The notes below the pieces were generated by a model, which saw only the letters and a program-made list of their open reading frames with translations, was not told where the DNA came from and searched no databases. This document shows positions 1 through 10,252 of a DNA stretch of 64,000 nucleotides, piece after piece. Each line of letters begins with the position of its first letter. The stretch's first letter is position 1. The translations under genes were made by a program, and so were the position numbers. The stretch covers positions 866,001 to 930,000 of the forward strand of contig CALZFC010000105.1 in NCBI GenBank assembly GCA_945643635.1. The letters run 5' to 3'. The stretch comes from Allodiplogaster sudhausi (taxonomy: Eukaryota; Nematoda; Chromadorea; Rhabditida; Diplogasteridae).

Positions 1-2170
1 TTCTAAGTTTCCAGGTTAACCTCCGGAGTGGTCCAGAACCCTTTTAACAAACTGTGAAAAAGGCCGTGTCTGACCTGATCCCTTCATCTCTCCTGTGTCT
101 ACTGGTAGAGCGGGTGGAACGGTTTCCTTCCTGATTGCTCCTCTCTGCTCCAGCTTCTGGATGGAGTAGAGGGCCTCCTGCTACGAGTTCGCCTTCTCCG
201 CTCTGTCCAGGAGGGAGAGTCATCGTGCCGCTCGCACCGTCCGAATCAACTGCAAGATATATACAGTTAAAAAACCACTTAACTGACCAAGTCCTTTATG
301 GCAACACCTCTCACTATAACTATCGATTTAATTTCCAAACTGAAATATCTCGATTCTGACTGTCATTATTACGACACGAATGTGAGTTGCACTTGTGAAC
401 CCGAATTTTCCACCTGAGGGAAGAAAACATCAGCTATGTTATTTCCCTTTGAGCCATGGCTGGACAGTGAAACAATAACTGTTTATCTTGCCTTTGCTCA
501 GCTACTTGAATCTAATTCAGAGTTTTCGACAACATTACCCGGATGTCCATTTGCATCGCAAACTGGAGGGGGTCTTAACTGATACCCTGAGCTCACCTCT
601 GGGGGAGGAAGGAAAATGCCGCATTGACTCCTAAGGACTGAACCATAAACAGCCAAAAGTATGGGCACTACTTGAGGTCTCAAGCCCATAGGTAGGACAA
701 CCTCACTGATATCTGAACTTACTTATTCACGCCAAGTAAATGTGGGCACTAAGCCTTTAACTTGTCCCTCTACTAACCCAGATCCTCTTCAGATGGTGGA
801 GAGACTCCGCCTTATAGCGCCCATAGCGCTCTTCTGCCATCAGCCTCACTCTTTCTCGGACAACTGCAATTCGATCGACCATAAATTTACTTTCAACTGA
901 TAGAGTTGAATTCTTAACAATTAGAGGACCCCGTAGGAGGGCCGAATCCCCTCTAGGGAAGAAACAATATTCCTACTAACAACCAGGTCCCTCATTCATG
1001 AAAAAAGGAACGGGTCTGGTAACTTAGTGAGGAAGCGAGGTCCCCGACCCTTACGAAATTACCTGCTGTGACACTACTCTCTTATGTATGTAGGAGTAGC
1101 CCATAACACGTATACTAACCAGGCTCCTCTTCACTCGACGAGCCTCTCCGCCTGCTCCCGCTCGGTAGCGCTTCAGCAAGGGCTAGCGGGAATCCGCCCC
1201 ACTGCAAACCGATCGACTATAAATCCCAACTGATAGAGTTGAATTTTAACGATTAGGGGTCCCTTAAGAGGGCCGAAAACACCCCGAAAAGAAAAGGCCT
1301 CACACTAACTACCCGGTTACTCATACAGGAGAAGGTAACCGGGTCTGAATCCAAACTGTGGAAGGGTGACAGCTTACTAACCAGGCTCCTCTTGACCCAG
1401 CGCTCCTCTCCGCCTGCTCCCGCCCGGAGACCGCTTCAGCCATCGGCCTCACGTGAAACCGCATCACTGCAAACAGAACGGCGTTAAAACCACCTTTAAC
1501 TGGCCGAACTACTCACACTAGTTTACAGTCCCTCATCAAGGGAGTGCAAACGGATACGGGTCTCATGAGGACCCGTCTCTTACCACACTAGCTTACAGCC
1601 CCTCATCAAGGGACTGCAAACGGACAAACGGGTCCCATGAGGACCCGTCTTCCTCCCCATGAGGGAGGGCAACCAGCTCTGGTTGTGGGGGGTTGACCCT
1701 ACGGTCAATGCAACAGAAAACTACCTTTTTACGGAGACTCGTGGCTCCTCTCCGAGCGGACAGGAAGGAGCGCTACTCGGGTAGACTGCAACCATACATC
1801 TGGCTCTAACTCCGCTGGCTCTTGAGCCGAACGGCCGCCAAACTTAGATCCGCTCATCAGATATCCTGGAATTAAAACCGTAAAAAACCGCCATGCAGAC
1901 AAACTAGCAATTCTAAATGTAAGTGTTAGAAACTAACACAACCAACCAATTCTTCAACAAACAACTCCTGAAAAAAAAACTATGGCAAACACCTTCAAAA
2001 ACGAAGTCACCAACACTCTACGACAAGCGATTGTAGAAATGTCTTCTCCCTCCTCTACAACCCTTTGCTCAACTGCTACCGTACCCGGCCAACTTGCACA
2101 TCAACATTCAAAACCATCTTCACTACTCCCCACACCCTGCCTATTTCACGGTCCACTTGGTGATGATGGT
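1..2170. mobile_element. Degenerate LINE-like repeat block
   Basis: No convincing gene is visible. The stretch has recurring diverged monomers: a segment around 'aactgatagagttgaatt' followed by an AG-rich 'gagggccgaa' occurs near 896 and again near 1227, 'ctcctctt..cgcctgctcccgc' recurs near 1130 and 1385, and two copies of a 'cctcatcaaggga..gaggacccgtct' unit sit at about 1520-1587 and 1590-1650. A short open frame begins at an ATG at 1982 after an A-rich stretch. Tandem monomers ahead of a short ORF resemble the 5' region of a non-LTR retrotransposon, but that identity is inference. It lies head-to-head with the reverse-transcriptase fragment to its right. Confidence 0.4.
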
Positions 2171-2175
2171 AATCA

Positions 2176-2790
2176 TCAATTAATGGGGACTACAATAGAG
2201 TGTTTCCAAATGCTAGGTACAGTCGATGAAACGAGTGAGAAATTAAAAATAAATTCCAGAGACTCGCTGATCGGTATAGCAAGGTTTTTAATAAATCTAA
2301 TATTGAAATGATCAGGGGTAATGCAAGAACTATTGGACCAGGTCTCTATAGCTCGGCATATTTCATGTCTAGCAAAGACAAAATTAAAAGGAGAGCGAGA
2401 AGTAGGGGTTGAGAAGGGAGGGAGAATTCCATTATCTAATGTGAATGCGCAAGAAAAGGTGAGCGAGAGAAGTTCGGCCTTGTCTAAGTCAGAGAAGCAG
2501 TCTTTACCAAGATGGTCAGTGAGAGTGTCTACGCCTCTCGGCTTAGAGGAGGTCTTGTTGCGTATATAACGAAAGAAGGTGGAAGTATTCTTAGATGCAA
2601 CAATATGTTTCTCAACGTTACGAGAGTACTTGTCGACAGACTTATTATAACGATCATTTGCTATTTTGAAATTTAGAACGGAGGCAGGGGACTTAATAGC
2701 AAGAGACTGAAGCCAGAGACGGTACCGGGTGCGTTGTAACCGTAGGATATGATCCGGAAGTCTATCACCGTTAATGCTAACTTTGTGAAC
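2176..2790 (-). mobile_element. Non-LTR retrotransposon reverse transcriptase fragment
   Basis: The minus strand is open for over 200 codons and reads as the linker and first reverse-transcriptase blocks of a CR1/Jockey-type LINE ORF2. It has a basic linker rich in R/Y/K, then 'ITPDHFNIRFIKNLA' (the P-D-x-F...FIK block) and a terminal 'W-K-H-S-I-V-V-P-I', the usual end of RT block 1. It stops abruptly there, so the palm and the rest of the polymerase are missing. The 5' side runs up to the splice acceptor of the egghead exon at 2800. It is a dead fragment lying in what should be an egghead intron. Confidence 0.75.
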
Positions 2791-2799
2791 CGATTGCAG

Positions 2800-3703
2800 G
2801 ACACTGACTGGATTGTTCATCTCGACGAAGAAACTCTGCTAACAGCCAACTCTGTTTCTTTTATCTTCATTGCTTGCTACAATTTTATATTTCTTTCCTT
2901 TGTTGTTTCTCTAAATCAAACTAGCAGTTAAGGTTGGGTTGTTTCAGATTTGCGGAATCCTGAACTTCTGTGAGGATGGGAAACATCATTTCGGACAAGG
3001 GGTCATTACATATGCGAATGGAGAAATAGTCAATTGGCTCACTACTCTCTCCGACTCTTTCAGGTTTACCACTTATATTTTATTTGGTTTTGGCAGCATT
3101 AACTGACATAAATGTCTTAATAATGTGGTAAATGAAGGCCCCGCTTAAATTAGTTTATTAGTTAGTCATGGGGGCAATTTGAACTATTTGTATAGTTTAG
3201 CCTGCATTACTTTGTCTTAAGAGTGGCGGACGACATGGGGAAGCTGCGCCTGCAACTCTTCCACAAGCCACTCTTCGGCTGGAAGGGCTCCTTCGTCGTG
3301 ACTTCAGTGGCAGCTGAGAGAGTCGTCTCCTTCGATCACGGTCCGGAAGGATCCATTGCAGAGGACTGCTTCTTCTCCATGATGGCTATCAAAGACGGAT
3401 ACAGCTTCGACTTCATTGAAGGTTCAGGAGAGAAGAGAGAGGAGAGAGAGAGGGAGAGAAGAAATGGAGAGGGAAGTTCATACAGTTATGAGAATGATGA
3501 AGTCTTGAACCGATTGCAGGGGAGATGCTAGAGAAGAGTCCATTCACCATGTCCGATTTCCTCCAGCAACGGAAGCGGTGGCTTCAGGGGATTTTGCTTA
3601 CCGTTCATTCCAGCCGCATCCAGACTGCAAACAAAGTATGAATATTGATGGTTCTGCCAGAGTCATTGTAGATGGAGAGAGAGAAGAGAGAGAAAGAAGA
3701 GAG

Positions 3704-3735
<32 letters not shown>

Positions 3736-4046
3736 TAGCCTCTGCAGGCGCTGCTAGCCCTGTCTCTGTACGCGTGGACTACAATGCCTCTGACTTCCGT
3801 GCAGCTCCTCCTCTGCCCCCTCTTCCCACTCCCCAAGAATGTCCCCTTCGATGTCACCCTCACTTTCATCGGCGCCATCAATCTCTACATGTATCTCTTC
3901 GGCGTCATCAAATCTTTCGCGCATAAATATCGGTTGGCTCTTCTTCTCTTGTATATTTTTGGGAATGTTGTATTTCACTGCTACATATCTCTGTGCTCAC
4001 TCTTTCTCACTATCGCATCATCTCACCCTGTCTATCTGCTCTTTCT

Positions 4047-4130
<84 letters not shown>

Positions 4131-4337
4131 CTCTCTCTCTCTCTCTCTCTCTCCTCTCTCTCTCGATCTCTCAAATTCAGCTCGAATGTCTGGCGACTAA
4201 TGCTGTACGCGGTAGGAGCAGTGGTGGCAATTCCCTTCAACATCCTGATTGAGAACCTCGCGGTGATCCTCGGCCTCTGGGGCGACAAAAAGGACTTCTT
4301 CATTGTGCAGAAGGAAAGGGAAGTAGTTGTTGTCTAG
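2800..4337 (+). CDS. egh: Egghead/BRE-3 beta-1,4-mannosyltransferase, 3' part
   Basis: Exons 2800-2853, 2948-3063, 3222-3421, 3520-3635, 3748-3932 and 4181-4337 join in frame to 275 codons plus stop. The product is the C-terminal two-thirds of Egghead, a GT2-family enzyme of Golgi membranes that adds mannose to glucosylceramide in arthro-series glycolipids. Visible hallmarks are 'WIVHLDEET' (the acidic DxD-like loop), 'GVITYANGEIVNW', 'RVADDMGKLR', 'SIAEDCFF', and the Q-x-x-R-W signature in 'FLQQRKRWLQG', followed by three hydrophobic C-terminal segments. The N-terminal exons with the first membrane helices are not in the window, because a LINE fragment abuts the first visible exon. An AATAAA lies at 4840. 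Introns 3-5 carry (GA)n or (CT)n tracts. It may be an intact gene with a long intron or a 5'-truncated copy. Confidence 0.9.
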
Positions 4338-5170
4338 CAGAGCCTTCTTCGCTTTGTGTTACCCGTCTTTTCTCTCTTTCTGTTTCTTCTCTCTCCCGTT
4401 CTCGCCATCTCATCCTTCATCTGTTTTACTCGATTACTCGCTATTTTACAAATCAATTTCCCAAATATCTTCCCGTTTGCCTAGGATCCTTGCTATCACT
4501 TGTCTCATATCCCGCTCGGAATTTCCCTGTTGTAGGAAATACCCTGAAGTAACACTCGCTTATACTAATGACAGTTCGTGTCCCGCTTATGTTCCACTAC
4601 CACTTGATCCGTCATCCACTATAGATGCTACCTAGTCGGGGTCTTCTTTTGTAGTTTGCATTTCATTCTCTCGGCCTCCCATCAGTTCATCTATTTGGAT
4701 AGCAGAGCCGGATTCTTTTGGCCGGTCTTCCTACTTGTACTTTGCATCCGAAACATTTCCTTGCGCTTGAAGAATTACGAATAACCTTTCGTGGTTATTG
4801 TGATCTCGTATCAGTCGGGTTCTGGTTATGCCTTGCATAAATAAAGACTGTCGCTGCACTTATGAATTTGGAAGATTGAGGAGTGGATGAAATGAGATGG
4901 AACTTGAGCCAATCTTTAGAATATGTATCGGAGCACATATTAAACAATACGGGAACGTACAGCCGCATCTTTGGATGCGTTGAAAGAACTTGCAGTGAAG
5001 TTTCGGTGGTTTCCCAAGTCCAAGTTACGGTGGCTAGGGAGAGAATTAGGAAATATCACATGGTGACTTACGGAGACAACACTAAATTGGTGTGCAAACG
5101 TCTTCAAATATCTGGTCGCGAAGTTTTAGATTTTAAATCCTGTGTCATCATGTTTTCCTCTGCTAATTAA
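4338..5170. other. Egghead 3' flank, no gene recognised
   Basis: This holds the likely egghead 3' UTR with AATAAA at 4840-4845. An open frame at 4883-5170 resembles nothing I know and has no splice support. A pyrimidine-rich acceptor-like sequence ends at 5186, 24 nt before the YJU2 start. Confidence 0.5.
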
Positions 5171-5210
5171 TTTTTTCTTGCCATAGGTATTCTACTATTC
5201 GACCTGAACA

Positions 5211-6692
5211 ATGACTGGAACAGAGCGTAAAGTCTTTCAGGTAAGATGGAATCTTATAAATTTCCGCTGTATTTTCACTGGGGTATTACTCTTCCTTTGC
5301 AGTGACGTTTTGTTTGAAAAGATTATAGTTTCGTTAAGTATATATTTTTTTCCTTTGTAGAAATATTATCCACCCGATTTCGACCCTTCGAAATTGCCAC
5401 GAGCGAAGCAGCCAAAGAACCGTCAATGGGTGCAACGAGTTATGACTCCCTTCAACATGAGGTGCAACACTTGCAACGAGTACATCTACAAGGGAAAGAA
5501 GTTCAATATGAAGAGAGAGCCTGCTGATGAATTCTATCTTGGAATGCGAATCTGGCGATTCTACTTTAAGTTAGTAATTCTTCTTTATTATACTAGTAAG
5601 TATCTTTAAAGCCTTTTCTTCTTCCTTTTTAGGTTTTTATTCTTCCATTTAGATGCCCCAATTGCTTGGCAGAGATTTCGTTCAAGACGGATTTGGAGAA
5701 TTGCGATTACCAAGCTGAAAGCGGAGCGACTCGGCTGTTTGAAGCTTTCAAACTTTGGAAGGACAGCGAGAAGGCGAAGGAGATGAAGGAGGAGGAAGAC
5801 GCGAAGGATCCTATGAAAATGCTTGAGAAAAGAACCATGATGAGTCGAGCAGAGATGGAGGCCATGGGTATCTCTTCGTTTTATTAAATATCTTTTTTTT
5901 TAAATAAGTTATAAAAAAAAATATGTCCCTATTTGAGGAAAACTGGAAGAAATGCAGGAGTTGAACCGTAGACACGAGGGAGTTGACATTGATTCGTATC
6001 TAGAGAGTACTGATGAGCGGCTCACTCACTCCCAGATTATGAAGAGGTTAGCAGTAGACTGGGGGGAGGGAGGATGGGAATCGAAGTGGGAGCAGTGTAA
6101 CTACATTCATTTTTCCGTCACTACATTCACATGCTGAAAAGAATATAGAAATGTATGGGTATATAATTCATTTGAGCTGTTAATGGTGCTAGTAGTTTTT
6201 GAAAAATTAGTTTTACAGAGCAGAAGAAAGAGACGAGGAAGAAGTTCGTCGGCTGTTTGGAAGGAGCGAAGAGGGGAAGATTGAGAAGAGAATCGACGAA
6301 GATGAAGTGGAGGTCAAGGATATCCTTGCCTCCTCGAGTGCCAAGACAACTTCCGAAACCATCCGCCCTCCTCCGACAGCCGATAAAAAAAGGATAAATA
6401 ATCAGAAGGAACTGCTCTCCAAACTCGTCTTTGTCAAGAAAGCCAAAGTGCGTGATCGTCTATATTATTTTTAGTTTATATATTCTCGATATATAAATGA
6501 TTAGTAATATACTAGTAATAAATAAGGTACGGTTTGTAAATTAAGGTGGAGATAAAGGAAGAAGAAGCCGGTACTTCTCGTGGATATGTGATGGAAGAAG
6601 GGAAATGTGAGGTGAAGGGCAGACTCCGCTCGGTTGCTGCCTTGACTGCTTTGGCAGACTACTCGGACTCTTCTAATTCGGACTCCGATTAA
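5211..6692 (+). CDS. YJU2: Splicing factor YJU2 (CCDC94)
   Basis: Six exons (5211-5240, 5361-5569, 5653-5867, 5938-6046, 6219-6447, 6546-6692) give 312 residues, close to the 323 of human CCDC94. YJU2 is a step-I spliceosomal factor that helps dock the branch site in the nucleus. The N terminus shows '[13 protein letters not shown]' and the two zinc-binding pairs C-N-T-C and C-P-N-C separated by the 'YIYKGKKF' stretch. The middle is a charged helical region with 'NPMK'-like '[10 protein letters not shown]'. The tail ends in a short '[12 protein letters not shown]' acidic Ser/Asp motif typical of the family. The start is the first ATG after an acceptor-like 'tttcttgccatag'. MRPL45 begins only 178 bp after the stop. 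Confidence 0.95.
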
Positions 6693-6870
6693 TTTCTCAC
6701 ATAAGCCTGATTACTGTACATATTTCTTTGATCTCTAAATGCTGAATTAAAAATAATTGTTCCTGGTGTCTTTTATCTCAGCGTTGTGGTCGTGATATCC
6801 CACTTGCAAGTATTCTTTTGAGAGTGAGAATTGTTTATCATGGAGTTGTTACTTGGATGTCTTTTAGAGG
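6693..6870 (+). promoter_or_regulatory. Short YJU2-MRPL45 spacer with trans-splice-like acceptor
   Basis: Only 178 bp separate the YJU2 stop from the MRPL45 start. A pyrimidine-AG sequence 'tgtcttttag' ends at 6867, three bases before the MRPL45 ATG. With so little room for a promoter plus an untranslated first exon, co-transcription with trans-splicing is a reasonable inference. A compact promoter remains possible. Confidence 0.4.
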
Positions 6871-8432
6871 ATGTTGTCGAGAGTATGGTGGGGGCGGAGT
6901 CTGCTGGCATCTCTGCCCGCGGTGTCCGTTCCGCATTCTTCAGTTCATCACCATGCTGAGCGAGGAGATCTCGCTCTCTTTCTCAGCATCAAGAGATCCA
7001 ACCGAGCCAGGGCCAACAGAAACACTCACCAAAATGAACGGATGTTCCGTAGGGTTCGTCTTGTTTCACCGCCGTGGATCCCATGAAATATTAATTTTGG
7101 AAGGAATTGAGAAAAAAGAATTGTTTTTAAGATGCGTGGTCGGAAGACACTAACCATTGAACTGCCTGACGATGCCGAGGAAAGGTACCGCAATACGCTC
7201 AATCCTTTTCAACTACGCAAGGAAATGCTGAAGAAGGTTTCTTTATCTTATTTTACAGCCTCATTTCTTCCTATTCTCCTTTGCAGGGAGTGAATCCATA
7301 CCGTGAGGTTCAACCGATGACTTGGCGAGAAGCTGAGATGACTATGCAGTCCTTCAGTAAGTGTTCTCTTTCATGTAGTTGTATGGAGAGCCCTTGTAGA
7401 TGCCGTGGTGGATCCTTACGTCACGAGGGAAGATTCGCTGCCTTGGCTCGGGCAGGGCGCGGTCTTCGAGGGATTCAAGGCGAAGGGATACGAATTCAAA
7501 GATGGACTTATGCATAAATGGCACAATTGGAGGAATGGCACGAGTAGAATTAAGAAGAAGGAGGGCTTCGAGAAATTTGATACCAAGGTTTGCTTCTTTT
7601 CTTCTGAAAGGCGTGCTTTTGAAAATTAATTTCAAAACAAGGCTGCCTAGTGAATTTCGAGAGTTCTATTCAGTGAAAGAAAATAGTTTCGCTTTGCTCT
7701 TCAAAGGATTAAAGTAAAATTCGGTGGTTGCCATGGCGTGAAAGCTTGCTTGAGGCGTTTGCTAGTTCTGCTGATTCCATTTACGTGGAGGCGCACTCTG
7801 CCTTGATGGCCCGTAACAAGAAAAGACTTCACGGCCTCATCACCGAGCACGCCTTCCTGGTTCGTGTTCACTTGATCCCTTTCACTGTTCATCTACTCCC
7901 TTTCTTATCGCATTTACGGTAGTTCAAACTACAGAAAATGTGGCCTGACGTGGAAAGAGGAAGCATCAGATGGGAGATGCTGGAGCAGCTCTCCCCATCT
8001 CGGGTTGTTGCCGTCAGGTGCTCGGACAACCCCTATCAGTCCGGCAATGACATCGCACAAGTCACTGTCCGAATGCACTCTAAACAGGTAGAGAGAGAGA
8101 GAGAGAGGGAGAGAGACAGAGGAGAGAGAGAGCTGGAATGTGTTTAGATGCTGGCGGTGTACGACCGTTTCGGCCGCGTAGTACTAGGAAGTGAGAGCGA
8201 GCCTCGTGAAGTGGTGGAGTATGTTATCTTCGAGAATCACATCGCAGTGGTGGACGGGAAATGGAGACTGCACGCGAAGGTCCATCCTGGCTGGGCGCCT
8301 GCCAAGGACGGCCTTCTGCTTTCCTCCGCTCTCCCTCCCAACTCCGTGCGCCCTTCTGCTCCCACTGCTCTCCCACTTCGAGCCCAAGACCTTCACGAAA
8401 AGGCTAAGGCCGAAGAGTCCTCAAAATCGTAG
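6871..8432 (+). CDS. MRPL45: Mitochondrial ribosomal protein L45
   Basis: Exons 6871-7053, 7132-7236, 7287-7356, 7400-7587, about 7755-7859, 7935-8087 and 8148-8432 give about 362 residues. The product is the Tim44-like large-subunit protein of the mitochondrial ribosome that lies near the exit tunnel and inner membrane. The first exon is Arg/Ser-rich without acids, as expected of a mitochondrial targeting peptide. 'HGLITEHAF', 'VVAVRCSDN', 'VTVRMHSKQ', 'LAVYDRFGR' and 'WAPAKDG' align with the human protein in order. The start of exon 5 is ambiguous: the upstream acceptor at 7714 would need a phase-2 donor that exon 4 does not offer, so the in-frame acceptor at 7754 is used here. The last intron is almost pure GA. 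Confidence 0.93.
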
Positions 8433-8608
8433 TATCTCGTCTTTCTCCTTCTCCTCAATCTTGTTTTTTTGTTTGTTAATTAGTGTAATAAACGAGTGAG
8501 CGCGAGGCTCTTGAATTCTTCATCATCGGTCTGCTGTGCCGTGGATATTTTGTGGTTGTCCGCTTGACGATCCGGGCCAGCGTGCTCATTCTTACAGATT
8601 CTCATATC
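8433..8608 (+). promoter_or_regulatory. Short MRPL45-SEM1 spacer with trans-splice-like acceptor
   Basis: A 176-bp spacer of almost the same length as the one upstream. A 'cattcttacag' sequence ends at 8597, 11 nt before the SEM1 start codon. It fits a third gene of a small operon, or a compact promoter with a 5' UTR intron. Confidence 0.4.
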
Positions 8609-8971
8609 ATGACCACTGTTGACAAGAAGATGGCTAAGGACGGAAGCCAGGTAAGAGGGGAGGACTCTGGAAGGCCATCCCTTCTATTTCTTGCTTTGCA
8701 GGGAACCAAGAAGAGGGCCGTGGAGGACGAGGAGTTCGAGGAGTTTCCAGTACAGGAATGGAGCGAGAAGAATGAAGTCGACGAGGAGAAGAGCGTCTGG
8801 GAGGTGAGGGGGAAGGAATCAGAAGAGAGAGAGAGAGAGAGAGAGATGAGGGGATTTGAGAAGGAGACAGAAGGAATGACTTCGCAGGACAACTGGGACG
8901 AGGAAACCCACGAGACTCCCTTCTCTCGCCAGCTGCGGGAGGAGCTCGACCGCCATGGCCACGCGGTCTAA
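8609..8971 (+). CDS. SEM1: SEM1/DSS1 proteasome and BRCA2-binding acidic protein
   Basis: Exons 8609-8650, 8702-8803 and 8888-8971 encode 75 residues (human DSS1 has 70). DSS1 is an intrinsically disordered acidic protein that is a subunit of the 19S proteasome lid and also binds BRCA2 and TREX-2. The two acidic/aromatic binding segments are present: 'EDEEFEEFPVQEW' and 'SVWEDNWDEE', followed by the amphipathic helix 'FSRQLREELDRHG'. All splice phases are 0. Both introns are short, the second GA-rich. The next gene on the opposite strand ends about 90 bp downstream, so the two are tail-to-tail. Confidence 0.95.
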   Translation: MTTVDKKMAKDGSQVRGEDSGRPSLLFLALQGTKKRAVEDEEFEEFPVQEWSEKNEVDEEKSVWEVRGKESEEREREREMRGFEKETEGMTSQDNWDEETHETPFSRQLREELDRHGHAV

Positions 8972-9058
8972 GTGGCATTCCCTCCTTTCCTCCTCATTAT
9001 TCTTCTCACTGATTAATTCATGCGATTGTTAGCTTATCATGGTGTTCAGAATGAATAT

Positions 9059-10004
9059 TTATTTGCCAGAAGAAATGTGTAAGCGAACAGTCAGGGCGGC
9101 GGGAGTTCTGGTGACTGCAGAGCCTTGAAGGCATCTGCGCGTGCTTGGCGGGAAGCGGGAGCCTGTCTGAGCCACTTCTGGGAGGGCTGTCGGGACTCCT
9201 TGCCTTGCTTTCCTTTCTTACCCGGTCTCTCTTCTTCAGTAGAGCACTGAACACTGCAAAGCAACGCAATGTGCCCTGATTAACACTCTTCCGGCTAACT
9301 CCACGAGTGGGTCCTCGAATGGAGATGAGGAAACGAGGATGAAGAGGACCGGAGTCTGCACGCACACGCGGAGTCTCAATAATATATTATGTATATTATG
9401 CACAGCACGTGAGGAAAAAACGAAAATGAAACTGAGGACCGGCTGATATTCGCCTTCGTGCTCTTCCAATACTGAATCATCGTGCGCATCGCGAATTGGC
9501 TGCACTGGTAAATGGGCTGTAACGCAAAGATCCTTCCTCTTCCATAATTAATGTTAAATTGGCTAAATGAGCCTAAAGGGCGCCTAGGAGATCTTACCTC
9601 GCCCGCTTCCCTCTTCAACAATTCCACTGCAGAGACGCAAGTGTTTGAATTCTCCAACTCGCCCGTGAACAGACACATCTCTTTGTCCTCAATGAAAGGG
9701 ATGTAAGGGAGAGAGAACGAACTTGACAGGAAGTGCCATGAAAGAATACCCGTAGAAGTCGAAGAGCAGCTTCAACCAGGGGAGGCAGCTTCGTGTGCTT
9801 CTTGATAGGAAAGACATCCAAGAAGTAATCCAAGAAGTAATCGCACGACTCAAACGTACATCCAAACTCTGCCGCGTCTTCAGCTATATACAAATATTTA
9901 TACTTCTTTATGAAATCTGCAATGGAACTGAAAGACAAATAAACGAGGTCAACTCTGCAAACGACGAAAAGGCAATCCTGCGAGTTCTCAAACCGGTAAG
10001 TCAA
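9059..10004 (-). CDS. Unidentified spliced gene
   Basis: I do not recognise the product. On the minus strand a frame is open from about 10004 down to a donor at 9750. It continues phase-consistently through exons 9598-9687, 9440-9516, 9222-9253 and 9059-9177 to a stop. The donor after 9598 (GAG|gtaaga) and the exon 9222-9253 (gcag at its start, gtaag at its end) are strong. A second frame across the same exons with slightly shifted edges also closes, ending at 9091 in 'KALQSPELPPP'. The correct frame is therefore unsettled, and the 5' end is not defined. The overlapping plus-strand frame near 9795-10025 is probably a shadow. Confidence 0.45.
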
Positions 10005-10252
10005 CTGCTACGATACATCTCCTAAATGAACTAAATTAGAAATGATAAAACTTAAGATCAAAGAAGGTTACGAAAACAGTGCACCATTTCCAAAAAGTGT
10101 GTGATATGCCTAGTTCAACGGTGGTCATTAACCGGTAAAATCCATCAATTGTGTAGAAGCAAAAACAATGATTGTTCTAAAGCAGAAAGATATAAGATTG
10201 GAAAGGGACGGTACTAAGAAATTAGACGAAAAAAGAAGGGGAGGGAAAGTTG

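Noticed and set aside
9795..10025. Plus-strand frame opposite the unidentified 9-10 kb gene
   Set aside because: No acceptor, donor or downstream exon supports it, whereas the minus strand has a strong GAG|gtaaga donor and matching acceptors.
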